The position numbers and the translations under genes were made by a program. From Aliarcobacter thereius LMG 24486 (GTDB lineage Bacteria > Campylobacterota > Campylobacteria > Campylobacterales > Arcobacteraceae): DNA of 64,000 nucleotides. The stretch spans positions 1,302,001-1,366,000 of the forward strand of contig NZ_CP035926.1 in NCBI RefSeq assembly GCF_004214815.1, given 5' to 3'. Of this stretch, positions 34,449-44,050 are shown in pieces. The notes beneath the pieces were generated by a model that saw only the letters and a list, made by a program, of their open reading frames with translations, ran no database searches and was not told the DNA's origin. Numbering within the stretch: the first letter of the stretch is position 1; each line of letters opens with the position of its first letter.

Positions 34449-35383
34449 CTATCTACCCTCGATACTTCATGACTTTGTTCCATATTTTCAATTTCAACTG
34501 CTCCATTTATAATAATATCTCTATCTATTTTGAAAATATCTTCTTTTGTTTTTTCATCATAATTAATAGTATTTAAAATATGTCTTATACAATTTATTCT
34601 AGCCCTTTTTTTATTATCACTTTTTACAATAGTCCATGGAGAAACTGGTGAATGAGAAGCCATAAGCATAGAGTATTTTGCTACTGTATATTTATCCCAA
34701 ACATTTTGTGCTTCTTTATCTATTGGAGATAGCTTATACTGTTTTAAAGGATCTTTTTCTCTTTTTTTAAATCTCTTTTCTTGCTCTTTCTTTGAAACTG
34801 AAAAATAAAATTTAAACAAAGTTATTCCAGATTCTACAAGCATTTTTTCAAAAAGTGGTACATCTTTTAAAAATTGCAAATGCTCTTCTTTTGTACAAAA
34901 CCCCATAACTGGTTCAACACCTGCTCTGTTATACCAAGATCTGTCAAATAAAACTATCTCTCCTGCACTTGGAAGATGATTTGCATATCTTTGGAAATAC
35001 CATTGAGTTCTCTCCTGATCATTTGGCTTTTCAAGAGCAACAACTCTAGCTCCCCTTGGATTTAGGTGTTCTGTAACTCTTTTTATAGTTCCACCTTTTC
35101 CAGCAGCATCTCTTCCTTCAAAAATAATTAGTACTTTAAGTCCTTTTTCTTTTACAAAACTCTGAAGTTTTAATAATTCAATTTGCAATTTAGTAAGTTT
35201 TTTTTGATAGTCTAATGTATCTTTTTTAACCCAAACTTGAACTTTAGTCTCACCATCTTCAACTTTTTCTTTAAGATCTTTTCTTATTCTATTTTTATTC
35301 TTACCATGTTCAATATCTTCTTCAGTATCTATTACAATATCCTCTTCAAAAGTATGTTTTATTAGACTTCTATCATGCCCCAT
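34445..35383 (-). CDS. ppk2: Polyphosphate kinase 2, copy B
   Basis: The 312-residue paralogue of the next gene carries FEGRDAAGKGG, FDRSWYNRA, KQYKLSPID and WTIVKSDNKKRAR. It has a short acidic/basic N-terminus (TEEDIEHGKNKNRIRKDL). The two copies are tandem, overlap ATGA-style and are diverged, so the duplication is old. They may serve different nucleotides or form a heteromer. Polyphosphate metabolism affects stress survival in this class. Confidence 0.92.
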   Translation of the reverse strand: MGHDRSLIKHTFEEDIVIDTEEDIEHGKNKNRIRKDLKEKVEDGETKVQVWVKKDTLDYQKKLTKLQIELLKLQSFVKEKGLKVLIIFEGRDAAGKGGTIKRVTEHLNPRGARVVALEKPNDQERTQWYFQRYANHLPSAGEIVLFDRSWYNRAGVEPVMGFCTKEEHLQFLKDVPLFEKMLVESGITLFKFYFSVSKKEQEKRFKKREKDPLKQYKLSPIDKEAQNVWDKYTVAKYSMLMASHSPVSPWTIVKSDNKKRARINCIRHILNTINYDEKTKEDIFKIDRDIIINGAVEIENMEQSHEVSRVDR

Positions 35384-35408
35384 CTTTGCTCCCTATATTT
35401 TTTATTTC

Positions 35409-36557
35409 TTAAGATAATCTTGACGAATAATCATTATATCCAAAGTTTTTTATGATTTTATAAAAATTTTCTTTAGTTTTTAAAACTATTGAAGGCAGTT
35501 TTATTCCATTAAAAGTAGTTGTTTTAACCATTGTATAATGTATCATATCTTCTAAAATAATTTTATCTCCAACTTCTAATGGTTTATCAAAAGAGTAATC
35601 ACCAATTATATCTCCAGATAAACAAGTATTTCCACCTAATCTATAAGTATATTTTTTTTCATTTGCAAGACCACTATTTCTAATCATTGCACGATAAGGC
35701 ATAGCCAAAGTATCTGGCATATGTGCTTCAGCACTTGTATCAAGTATTGCTAAATTCATCCCATTTTTAAAAACATCTAAAACAGTTGCAACTAAATAAC
35801 CTGTTTGCCATCCTATAGCTTCTCCTGGTTCCATATATACTTCTAAATGTGGATATCTCTTTTTAAACTCTTTTAATAATTTAATTAATCCTTCAACATC
35901 ATAATCAGCTCTTGTAATATGATGTCCTCCTCCAAAGTTTACCCATTTTAATTTTGGAAGATATTGTGAAAAATTCTCTTCAAATTTATCTAATGCTCCT
36001 TTTAAAGCATCTACATTTTGTTCACAAAGAGCATGAAAATGTAATCCTTCTAAAACTTCAAGGACACTTTCATCAAAATTTGCTTTTGTTGTCCCCATTC
36101 TTGAATATGGTGCACAAGGATTATATAAATCAACTTCCACACTTGAATATTCAGGATTTATTCTTAATCCCATTGATACTTTTCCAAAAGCTTTATCTTT
36201 AAATCTATTAATCTGATTTATTGAATTAAATACAAGATGATTTGATAAAGAGATAATTTCATCTATCTCTTCATCTTTAAAACCTGGGCTATATGTATGA
36301 ACTTCTAGCCCAAACTCTTTTTTTGCTAATATTGCTTCATGAAGTCCTGAAGCACAACAACCTTTTAAATATTTCTTACAAAGTTCAAAAGTTGAATGCA
36401 TAGCAAAACCTTTTAATGCTAAAAGAATATTAACTCCCGTTTCATCTTGAACATATTTTAAAAGCTTTAAGTTTCTTTCTAAAAGTTCCTCTTCACAAAC
36501 AAAAGCTGGACTTGGTAACTCCTCAAAACTTTTAACTATTTTATAATTTTTTTTCAT
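35409..36557 (-). CDS. nspC: Carboxynorspermidine / carboxyspermidine decarboxylase
   Basis: NspC is a PLP fold-III decarboxylase that removes CO2 from carboxyspermidine or carboxynorspermidine to give the polyamine. The 382-residue protein has the PLP lysine in LLALKGFAMHS, a glycine-rich phosphate loop (WVNFGGGHHITR), MEPGEAIGW and the C-terminal cysteine motif GNTCLSGD. It overlaps the dehydrogenase gene by one base (TAATG). Together they form the alternative spermidine route used by Campylobacter in place of AdoMet decarboxylase. Confidence 0.94.
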   Translation of the reverse strand: MKKNYKIVKSFEELPSPAFVCEEELLERNLKLLKYVQDETGVNILLALKGFAMHSTFELCKKYLKGCCASGLHEAILAKKEFGLEVHTYSPGFKDEEIDEIISLSNHLVFNSINQINRFKDKAFGKVSMGLRINPEYSSVEVDLYNPCAPYSRMGTTKANFDESVLEVLEGLHFHALCEQNVDALKGALDKFEENFSQYLPKLKWVNFGGGHHITRADYDVEGLIKLLKEFKKRYPHLEVYMEPGEAIGWQTGYLVATVLDVFKNGMNLAILDTSAEAHMPDTLAMPYRAMIRNSGLANEKKYTYRLGGNTCLSGDIIGDYSFDKPLEVGDKIILEDMIHYTMVKTTTFNGIKLPSIVLKTKENFYKIIKNFGYNDYSSRLS

Positions 36558-37759
36558 TATTTAGCATCTAATTCTAATATTTTCCAAGGTAATCCTTGAG
36601 TCATAAGTTCATCCATAAATGCTTGTGCATCAAACTCTTCTATATTAAATACACCTTTATCTTTCCATATCTCTTTATACAACATTTTTGAACCAATCAT
36701 AGCTGGAACTCCAGTTGTATAACTTACAGCTTGAGCACCTGTTTCTTTATAGCACTCTTGATGATCACAAATATTATAAATATAAACTTTTCTTGGCTTA
36801 CCATCTTTAATACCTTCAATAATACAACCAATATTTGTTTTTCCAACTGTTCTTGGTCCAAGACTAGCTGGATCTGGAAGTAGAGTTTTCAAAAATTCAA
36901 TTGGAATAATTTGTTGACCTTTGTGTTCTACTGGTTCAATCCCAAGCATTCCAACATTTTGAAGGCAATTCATATGTTGAATATAAGAATCACCAAATGT
37001 CATAAAAAATCTAATTCTCTTTAATCCTTTAATATTTTTTGACAATGATTCAAGTTCTTCATGATATAGCAAATAAGATGGCTTTACTCCTATTTCTGGA
37101 TAATGATGATCAACTCTTATTTCCAAAGGTTTTGTCTCTATCCATTTTCCATCTTCCCAATATCTTCCATTTGCAGAAACTTCTCTTAAGTTAATCTCTG
37201 GATTAAAGTTTGTTGCGAAAGGATACCCATGATCACCAGCATTACAATCCATAATATCTATATAATGGATCTCATCAAAAAGTTTTTGTTGTGCATATGC
37301 GCAAAATACTCCTGTAACTCCTGGGTCAAAACCAGAACCTAAAAGTGCCATAATCCCAGCATCTTTAAATGGTTTATCTCTTGCCCACTGCTCTTTGTAT
37401 TCAAATTTTGCTTCATCTGGATGCTCATAGTTTGCAGTATCTACATAATCTACTTTACATTTTGTACAAGCATCCATTATTGTAAGATCTTGATAAGGTA
37501 ATGCAACATTTAAAACTAGTTTTGGATTAACTTTTTCTATAAGTTTTACAAGTTCATCAACACTATCTGCATCAACTTGTGCAGTATCTATCTTTACACC
37601 TTGATTTTTTAAAATATAATCTGCTATTGCATCACATTTGCTAATAGTCCTAGAAGCCAATGTTATTTTTTCAAAAGTATCAATATTCATAGCACATTTA
37701 ACAGTCGCAACTTGACTAACTCCACCAGCCCCAATTATCAAAATCCCTTTTTTGCTCAT
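36557..37759 (-). CDS. Carboxynorspermidine / carboxyspermidine dehydrogenase (saccharopine dehydrogenase family)
   Basis: The 400-residue enzyme joins aspartate semialdehyde to putrescine or diaminopropane with NADPH. Its Rossmann motif GAGGVSQVATVKCA is at residues 8-21, and the saccharopine dehydrogenase-like middle has LLGSGFDPGVTGVFCAYA. It is complete. It leads the two-gene polyamine operon. Aspartate semialdehyde is supplied by Asd, which is encoded at 53.9 kb in this window. The promoter region holds TATAATATT-like sequence between it and ssrA. Confidence 0.93.
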   Translation of the reverse strand: MSKKGILIIGAGGVSQVATVKCAMNIDTFEKITLASRTISKCDAIADYILKNQGVKIDTAQVDADSVDELVKLIEKVNPKLVLNVALPYQDLTIMDACTKCKVDYVDTANYEHPDEAKFEYKEQWARDKPFKDAGIMALLGSGFDPGVTGVFCAYAQQKLFDEIHYIDIMDCNAGDHGYPFATNFNPEINLREVSANGRYWEDGKWIETKPLEIRVDHHYPEIGVKPSYLLYHEELESLSKNIKGLKRIRFFMTFGDSYIQHMNCLQNVGMLGIEPVEHKGQQIIPIEFLKTLLPDPASLGPRTVGKTNIGCIIEGIKDGKPRKVYIYNICDHQECYKETGAQAVSYTTGVPAMIGSKMLYKEIWKDKGVFNIEEFDAQAFMDELMTQGLPWKILELDAK

Positions 37760-37847
37760 TTTAATTCTCCAAAAAAATATAATATTGACTATATTATATC
37801 TTAATTTTTATTTAATTCTCTTTTTCTTTACTTTATTAAATTTTTTA

Positions 37848-37855
37848 GATAAAAT
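37848..37855 (+). promoter_or_regulatory. Possible -10 element of ssrA
   Basis: GATAAAAT lies about 17 bases before the mature tmRNA 5' end in an otherwise T-rich stretch. There is no clear -35, as is common in this class. The call is tentative. Confidence 0.4.
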
Positions 37856-37871
37856 TCCAATCTCAATTCAT

Positions 37872-38272
37872 GGGGATGACTTGGTATCGATTAGAGTAGT
37901 GAGTTTTAGTTGCATGTCGGCCTGAACATGCCGTTACGCGGTTCATTTTTTTTAGACGCAAACAATACAAATTACGCTCCAGCTTACGCTAAAGCTGCGT
38001 AAGTTTTAACAACTTATTGACTCGCCCAAAAGGCTTGAGTCTTCGGAGACTTGCACTATAGATGCTATCTATATAGATAAACGCAGGTTCACAACAGATA
38101 GCTTATTTTTTTGAAGATGATTTGGTCAAAAAAAGAAATTCTTAAATCTTAGCTTTTTATTTGCTTTTGGAAGTTGAGTTGATATGAAGCGAAATTTTTC
38201 AACTTTGCTAAACATGTAGACGCTACTATGAACTATTTTAAGACTGCGGTTCAATCCCGCACATCTCCACCA
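37872..38272 (+). ncRNA. ssrA: Transfer-messenger RNA (one-piece)
   Basis: The 5' end GGGGATGACTT and the 3' end, with a T-arm (GCGGTTCAATCCCGC) and templated CCA, form the tRNA-like part. The resume codon GCA is at 37958, and the tag reads ANNTNYAPAYAKAA followed by TAA (37958-38002). The tag ends in AKAA like that of Campylobacter. The RNA rescues stalled ribosomes with SmpB. It is the only plus-strand gene between the polyamine operon and the iron/haem cluster. Confidence 0.97.
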
Positions 38273-38311
38273 AAAATTTAAAAACTAAATCCTCCAATAA
38301 AAACTTTTATT

Positions 38312-39430
38312 TCAATCTTTTATCAAATGTTCATACTTTTTATCTGTTAATAATTTCATAAAAGCAACAAGTGCATCAATTTTTCTATCATTTTGAGCAT
38401 TTGCCTTCAACTCTTTTAATGCTATTGTATCCTTATGTTCAGCTTCATCCCAAGGAAGATTTGTTTCAGGATTTATAGTATTATTTTTATTGTTATATTT
38501 ATCATAAAACAAAACAACTGTTCTTAAATCTTGGAATACTCCATTATGCATATATGGTCCTGTAATTGCAACATTTCTAAGAGTTGGTGTTTTGTATTTT
38601 CCAATTTGTTTTTCATCATTTATATTTGGATTTGCCAAAAGACCTAAATCTTTCTCTTTTTCACCATTTTTTGCTCTTAATTTATGATTTATAGGAACCC
38701 CTATATTATGAAACTCATAATTTGAAAAAGTTTCTCCTTCTCTATCTTCACCTTTTAAAACATGACATGTTGCACATGAATTATTATTGTTTGAAAAGAA
38801 TATTGACATTCCTAAATCTTCTAAAGGAGTTAAATCATACTCTCCTTTTAAATATCTATCATATTTTGAATCAAAAGGAGAAAACTCATCTGTCCTTTCA
38901 AAACTAGCAATAAGTTTTGTCATTGCATCATAAGCTTTTTTATCATTAGTAAAAATATCATCTCCAAAAATTCTTTTAAAATTATCTACATAAAAACTAT
39001 TCTCTTTTATTCTAGCTATAACTTTTTTTTCATCTTTCATTCCCATTTCTACTGGATTTAGTGGTGGTCCTCCTGCTTGTTCTTCCAAAGTAGATGCTCT
39101 TCCATCCCAGAATTGACCTCCTACATAAAATCCTTTTTTAGAGTCAAAATGAAATTCTGGAGAAAATTTTGCATAAGTAGCTGTTGGAGCTTGTCTATCT
39201 CCTAAAGATTTTAAATCATCTCCCAAAGATGCCATTTTAGAGATTCCATTATCTCTATCATCAATAAATCCAAACTGTGGATTATGACATGTTGCACAAC
39301 TTTGAGTTCTATTTTTTGATAGATTTTGATCAAAAAAAAGTGCTCTTCCTATATCTTCTTGCGAAATATTATTTGCATTAAGAGTTGTAAGAACTATTGT
39401 ACTTAGTAAAAATAGTTTTAAATTTTTCAA
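38312..39430 (-). CDS. Di-haem cytochrome c peroxidase, MauG family
   Basis: The 372-residue periplasmic protein has a signal peptide (MKNLKLFLLSTIVLTTLNA) and two c-haem sites, CATCH at 45-49 and CATCH at 219-223. It should reduce hydrogen peroxide with electrons from cytochrome c, or oxidise a protein partner as MauG does. The start is TTG at 39430, supported by AAGGAAGG five bases upstream and by the signal peptide; this makes a 53-bp overlap with the hydroxylase-like gene. It ends the imelysin/di-haem cluster. Confidence 0.93.
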   Translation of the reverse strand: MKNLKLFLLSTIVLTTLNANNISQEDIGRALFFDQNLSKNRTQSCATCHNPQFGFIDDRDNGISKMASLGDDLKSLGDRQAPTATYAKFSPEFHFDSKKGFYVGGQFWDGRASTLEEQAGGPPLNPVEMGMKDEKKVIARIKENSFYVDNFKRIFGDDIFTNDKKAYDAMTKLIASFERTDEFSPFDSKYDRYLKGEYDLTPLEDLGMSIFFSNNNNSCATCHVLKGEDREGETFSNYEFHNIGVPINHKLRAKNGEKEKDLGLLANPNINDEKQIGKYKTPTLRNVAITGPYMHNGVFQDLRTVVLFYDKYNNKNNTINPETNLPWDEAEHKDTIALKELKANAQNDRKIDALVAFMKLLTDKKYEHLIKD

Positions 39431-40331
39431 AATACCTTCCTTTTTTTAATAAATTTTTAAATGGTCTGAAATATAAATCTTTTATACTAAGATACTCATT
39501 CATTTGATTTTTTCTAAGTCCAAATTTTAATACTTTTACATCTTTTGACAAAGTTAATGTTCCAAATACTCTATCCCAAATAGCTATATATCCACCAAAA
39601 TTTTTATTAAAGTGCTTTTTATCATGATGTATTTGGTGCTGTTTTGGAGACAAAAACCATTTCTCTATAAAAGAAAAATAAGAAAAAGGAACATGGGAAT
39701 GTCTTAAATTTGATCCAAATATTGAAGTTATAAATACAAAAATATTTACTCCTAATATCATCTGTATATTTATTTTTGCACCAAATAAATATATAAAAAT
39801 TCCTGTAACTAATCCCATACTAAAAGCATATCTAAGCCCAAAAAGAAAATTTTCAACAGGATGAACTCTATAAAAAGTTATTGGTGTTAAAACTTTTGCA
39901 CTATGATGAACTTTATGAAACTCCCACAAAAAAGGAATTGTATGCAGAAATCTATGAAGCCAATATCTTGTAAAATCACTAAAAATAAATATACTTGCTG
40001 TATATAAAATAGTTATTTGAAAATATGTGAAAATAGTAGTTTCAAAATATCCAAAATAACTATAAAGAGCCTTGTTTATAAAAAGGGCAACACTTTTTGC
40101 ACTTAAAATAAGAGGAATTAAAAGCAGAAGATTTACAATATTTGCAATAAAAAAGTATATATAATCCAATTTTGCACTAGGATGTAGCCATAATTTTGAA
40201 GAAAAAATTACTTTTGTACTTTTTTTTGTATAAGCAAAATAAATTATTGCTAGAAATATTGAACTAATCGAATAGAGCCAATAGACTCTTTTATTTGGAT
40301 TAATTAAAAAATCAAATGCTATATATTCCAA
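39378..40331 (-). CDS. Fatty acid hydroxylase / sterol desaturase superfamily membrane protein
   Basis: The 317-residue protein has four to five membrane helices and the di-iron histidine clusters HRFLH, HKVHH and HQIHHDKKH. The family oxidises lipids such as sterols, fatty acids or alkylglycerols; the substrate here is unknown. The start is TTG 40331 (no nearby ATG) just after the imelysin stop. Its last 53 bp overlap the MauG-like gene. Finding it between iron-linked periplasmic genes suggests it shares their regulation, perhaps because it needs iron. Confidence 0.9.
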   Translation of the reverse strand: MEYIAFDFLINPNKRVYWLYSISSIFLAIIYFAYTKKSTKVIFSSKLWLHPSAKLDYIYFFIANIVNLLLLIPLILSAKSVALFINKALYSYFGYFETTIFTYFQITILYTASIFIFSDFTRYWLHRFLHTIPFLWEFHKVHHSAKVLTPITFYRVHPVENFLFGLRYAFSMGLVTGIFIYLFGAKINIQMILGVNIFVFITSIFGSNLRHSHVPFSYFSFIEKWFLSPKQHQIHHDKKHFNKNFGGYIAIWDRVFGTLTLSKDVKVLKFGLRKNQMNEYLSIKDLYFRPFKNLLKKGRYFEKFKTIFTKYNSSYNS

Positions 40332-40334
40332 ATC

Positions 40335-41273
40335 CTAATCTCCATCAGCATCTAATATTTCAGGTTTTAAAGCAAGTTTTTCAATAATAGTTATATAGTA
40401 TAAATCATGAATATATGATGCTAATTCAAATATTCTTGAAGCATTCGAAAAATCATCTTTATTTAATTTATTTATCTCTTCTAAAGTCTGTTTTATAGTA
40501 TTTGATACTTTATCAATCTCTTCTTTTGCACTTTTTTCATATGAAAAACTATAAAGATTTTTATATTCTTGTTTATCAACAACTTTTAATTGAGTTTCTA
40601 AAATTGAGATTATCGCCTCAAAAGAGTTTTGACTTAGAAAATATTCAGCTCTATTATTTTTTTGATCATTCTTATACTTAGTAGATAATCCAGCTGGGTT
40701 TCCTATTCTCCACTCTTTTAATCTATATGAAGAAGCAACTAAACTATTTACTAAAATTGCTATCTCTTCTTTTTCATCTTTTGTAGGATTTGTTAAATAA
40801 GCTTCATAAACCTCTTTTATATCTTCTAAATGTGAAATTATAGAGTCCAAAATAACTTTTATTATCTCTTTATCTCTACTATTTAACTCTTTTTTACTAA
40901 TTACATATTCCAAAGCATTTATCGTTTTAAATGAGTTTTTATATAAAGATGTTTGAACATTTTTAGAAGAATCTATAACTCTTTGCATTTGTGAATTTAG
41001 ATCCTCTTTTAAGTTATTAAAAACATCAATAAATCTTGGAGTATCAATATAATCATAATCCAACTCTCCAGCTAAATAAAGTGTTTCAACACTTTTCCAA
41101 TCTTTTAAAAACTTTTTAAAGTTTTCTTTACTTATACCTTTTTGCAAAGCTTTTGCACTATTTATTGCATTATTTGTATCATTTATAGATACATTTCCTA
41201 AAATACTTTGAAATACACTACTATTTGCAAATAAATTTATTGCAAATAAAGCAACTATTATTAGTTTTTTCAT
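40335..41273 (-). CDS. Imelysin-family periplasmic protein
   Basis: The 312-residue protein has a signal peptide (MKKLIIVALFAINLFANSS) and an all-helical imelysin-like body (NALEYVISKKE, RLKEWRIGNPAGLSTKY). Imelysins (peptidase M75, insulin-cleaving family) are linked to iron uptake, often beside EfeO-like or di-haem proteins. The GxHxxE motif of canonical imelysins is not seen here. It overlaps the DUF1111 gene by one base (TAATG) with a GAGGAGTT site. The role in metal binding is inferred from the family. Confidence 0.8.
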   Translation of the reverse strand: MKKLIIVALFAINLFANSSVFQSILGNVSINDTNNAINSAKALQKGISKENFKKFLKDWKSVETLYLAGELDYDYIDTPRFIDVFNNLKEDLNSQMQRVIDSSKNVQTSLYKNSFKTINALEYVISKKELNSRDKEIIKVILDSIISHLEDIKEVYEAYLTNPTKDEKEEIAILVNSLVASSYRLKEWRIGNPAGLSTKYKNDQKNNRAEYFLSQNSFEAIISILETQLKVVDKQEYKNLYSFSYEKSAKEEIDKVSNTIKQTLEEINKLNKDDFSNASRIFELASYIHDLYYITIIEKLALKPEILDADGD

Positions 41274-42634
41274 TATAACTCCTCTAAAAATTTAATTAAT
41301 TTTTCTCTATCTTTTTTATCTAAATTCATATAAGCTTCTTTACTATTTTTTGCCTCTCCTCCATGCCATAAAATAGCTTCTTCAACATTTCTTGCTCTTC
41401 CATCGTGTAAGAAATTTGCTCTTTTATTAATTTTAATATTTAATGCTGTTCCCCAAAGTGGAGCTGTTCTCCACTCATTTTTATTTGCAAGAAACTCTAC
41501 TCTTCCATCTGCTAAATCTTCCCCCATATCATGAAGTAAAAAATCTGAAAATGGTTTAACTTCAAAACCTAATTTTGTTTTAAAACTACTTATATGACAC
41601 TTATTACAAGATAATATATCAAATATCTTATAGCCATTTTTATAAATCTCACTATTTTTATTTAAACTATATGTTTTTATATTCTTTAAATAAAAAGTAA
41701 TAGCATCTAATCTAAAATCAGGTAAATCTATTTCATCTAATCCTTTTGGAGCTTCTAAACACTCTTTTTGAAACTCTGTGCACTTTTTATCAGATTCAAT
41801 GCTAGATGTAAGTCCTATATCATTTGAAGCTGCAAAAGCAACTTGTTCTTTTAGTTTTGCAACACTAGCTTTATGAGTATATCTCCCTAATTCATACTTT
41901 TTTGAAATAGGAGAATATACAAAATTTGCTTTTCCTCTTATTCCATCTTTGTTTTTATCTTCTAAATCTTGATTTTTTAATATCTCTTCATCTTCAATTA
42001 AATCTATTAATGCCATTCCATTTAGAGATTGAGCAACTCTATATGAAACAAGCGTATTTTTTGATAAATTTCCATAATTTAGATTTTCTAAACTATACTT
42101 TGGTTTTCTTAAAACAGTTTTTGTTTTATCAGGAAAAACAATTTCAATATCTTCAAAATCTATTTTTATATTTCCTTCAAAAGGTACACCATAAACTCCA
42201 TTTATAGCAAGTTGTTCTCCATAAACTAAATCTGGAATAAAACCTTTTTTGTAAATTATTTCTTTATATTTATCTTCATCACTATTTATTGAAAGTCTTG
42301 CTAATAATCCTCTTAAAGCTTTTCCTTCATCACTAATAATCATAGCTCTACTATTATTTGGATGACAAGAAATACATGAATTTGCATTAAAAAGTGGTCC
42401 TAAACCATCTCTTGCTCTTGTACTACTTGGTGCTTTTACCCAAGGAATATTAAAAAAACTTCGTCCTAATATAAATTTATCTATCTCTTCATCCTCTAAT
42501 TTATCTCTTTGTTTTAATAATAATTTAGAATCTTTTGAAGAAGATATATATCTATTTTCTATATTATCAAAAGAAAAAAGCCCTGTACAAAATATTATTG
42601 TAAGGGCTTTAAAAAATATAATCTTTTTAATCAT
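41273..42634 (-). CDS. DUF1111 di-haem thiol oxidoreductase-like protein
   Basis: The 453-residue periplasmic protein has an N-terminal signal/anchor (ITTIFCTGLFS-like hydrophobic stretch, about 5-22) and two c-haem sites, CISCH (87-91) and CNKCH (near 345). Other family markers are RDGLGPLFNANSC and a late FLHDGRARNVEEAILWHGGEA, typical of DUF1111. The family is related to MauG/CcpA peroxidases and is nearly always next to imelysin genes. It is likely an electron-transfer or peroxidase component of the iron system. Confidence 0.88.
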   Translation of the reverse strand: MIKKIIFFKALTIIFCTGLFSFDNIENRYISSSKDSKLLLKQRDKLEDEEIDKFILGRSFFNIPWVKAPSSTRARDGLGPLFNANSCISCHPNNSRAMIISDEGKALRGLLARLSINSDEDKYKEIIYKKGFIPDLVYGEQLAINGVYGVPFEGNIKIDFEDIEIVFPDKTKTVLRKPKYSLENLNYGNLSKNTLVSYRVAQSLNGMALIDLIEDEEILKNQDLEDKNKDGIRGKANFVYSPISKKYELGRYTHKASVAKLKEQVAFAASNDIGLTSSIESDKKCTEFQKECLEAPKGLDEIDLPDFRLDAITFYLKNIKTYSLNKNSEIYKNGYKIFDILSCNKCHISSFKTKLGFEVKPFSDFLLHDMGEDLADGRVEFLANKNEWRTAPLWGTALNIKINKRANFLHDGRARNVEEAILWHGGEAKNSKEAYMNLDKKDREKLIKFLEEL

Positions 42635-42637
42635 ATA

Positions 42638-43963
42638 TTATAGTTTTGTCTCTTCAGGATCTGTTACATCTTCATCTGTTAAAGATATATTATTTGCTTT
42701 TGCAACAGTTACCATTTCATTTCCAAGTTTTCTTAACTCATTTTTTAATTTTACTAAAACTTTTGACATATAATGTTCTGGTCTAATTTGATGATCAAAA
42801 TGTGCTTCCGTTTTAGCAACTCTATCAACTTGCTCAATTTTTTCTTCAATAGAACTCATAAGTTTTATAATTCTTTGTTTATCTTCTTCTTCTAGTGTAT
42901 CAAATAAAGAATCTCCATATTTTTTACCTTTATAAGTAGAAGTTAATATATTTTTAAAACCTTCATAGTTTTTTACTAAATCTCTATGAGTATTATCAGA
43001 GAAACAAGAGTGTTCATCCTCTTCACTTGGAGTTAAAACAGCAACCGCAATTCTTTCATTTGCAAGTTCAGATTTTATAAAGATACCCATACCTGAGATT
43101 ATCTGTTTTAATGCAGTTTGAGTATCAATATTTTTTTCTGTTTCTTTTGATTCATTTAATAATACAGCTTTATAAAGTCCTCTATTTCCATCTATTTTTT
43201 CTTCCCAAGCACTATAAACCGTCTCTAAATCTTCTACAAGTTTTTCTGTAACAACTTTTAGATATTGTAATCTTCTTTTAGAATCTTTATCACTTGTAAA
43301 ATCACTTAGTGGTCTTTGTCCAGCATTCATAGCACCTTTTGATATTTTATCTTCTAAGAAGTTTTCATAATCTTGATCTTGTCCCCAAAGTAAAAACTCG
43401 ATTGCATGATAACCTGTACTTACATTTGCTTCTCCACCATTTTCATTTAAGGCTGTTAAAGCTTCTTTAGTAATTTCAGTAACATCTACTTCTTCTGAAT
43501 CCTCTCCACCTGGATTAAATTTTCCAACAGTATCGATTATATTTCCTGATGTTCTTTTACCATCTGCATCAATTATATAATCAATCATATTTTCATCTAA
43601 AGGCCAAGCATTTATTTGTCCTTCTAAAGCTCCATAAGCTTCTTCGATCCACTCTTCTTCACTATCAATTGGTCCATTTGAAAGTCTAAATGCTTCTGTT
43701 GTTCCATATGATTCTCTTGATTCAAGCCAAGCTAATTTAGCATTATCATAAGATTCTTGTGTAGGATTCTCTACAAAATTATTTATAGCAATTTGAAGTT
43801 TTTTAGCATCTTCTAAAGCATCTTTGTAGTTTTCTTGAGCAATCTTTGCATAGTTTTCTACAATCTTTTCTTGCTTACTTTTAGTTGATTTATTTGCACA
43901 ACTACTAAAAGTTATTGATAACATAATTATCAATAAAAGTGAAAGTTTTTTTCCAAATTTCAT
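42638..43963 (-). CDS. Imelysin-family lipoprotein
   Basis: The 441-residue protein begins with a lipoprotein signal (MKFGKKLSLLLIIMLSITFS, then SCANK; lipidated Cys at 22). The imelysin motif GxHxxE is at 184-189 (GYHAIEFLLWGQD). A second helical repeat carries LTPSEEDEHSCFSDNTHRDL. The family (IrpA/ICMP) binds metal and takes part in iron acquisition. It leads the cluster of imelysin, DUF1111, imelysin, hydroxylase and MauG genes, all spaced within a few bases and probably one operon. A Fur-like palindrome is not certain in the 87-bp upstream gap, although TTAGGATTGATAATAATTATCAAG resembles one. Confidence 0.9.
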   Translation of the reverse strand: MKFGKKLSLLLIIMLSITFSSCANKSTKSKQEKIVENYAKIAQENYKDALEDAKKLQIAINNFVENPTQESYDNAKLAWLESRESYGTTEAFRLSNGPIDSEEEWIEEAYGALEGQINAWPLDENMIDYIIDADGKRTSGNIIDTVGKFNPGGEDSEEVDVTEITKEALTALNENGGEANVSTGYHAIEFLLWGQDQDYENFLEDKISKGAMNAGQRPLSDFTSDKDSKRRLQYLKVVTEKLVEDLETVYSAWEEKIDGNRGLYKAVLLNESKETEKNIDTQTALKQIISGMGIFIKSELANERIAVAVLTPSEEDEHSCFSDNTHRDLVKNYEGFKNILTSTYKGKKYGDSLFDTLEEEDKQRIIKLMSSIEEKIEQVDRVAKTEAHFDHQIRPEHYMSKVLVKLKNELRKLGNEMVTVAKANNISLTDEDVTDPEETKL

Positions 43964-44011
43964 TTTATTTACCTTTATATTTTATTCTAGGTATTAAAAC
44001 AAAATCTTACT

Positions 44012-44044
44012 TTACTTTAACTTAGGATTGATAATAATTATCAA
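44012..44044. promoter_or_regulatory. Possible Fur-type operator upstream of the imelysin cluster
   Basis: The core TTGATAATAATTATCAA at 44027-44043 is a near-perfect palindrome (TTGATAAT-A-ATTATCAA). It resembles the GATAATGATAATCATTATC Fur box and lies about 65 bp before the lipoprotein start. An iron-controlled promoter would fit the cluster. The match is by eye. Confidence 0.6.
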
Positions 44045-44050
44045 GATAGC

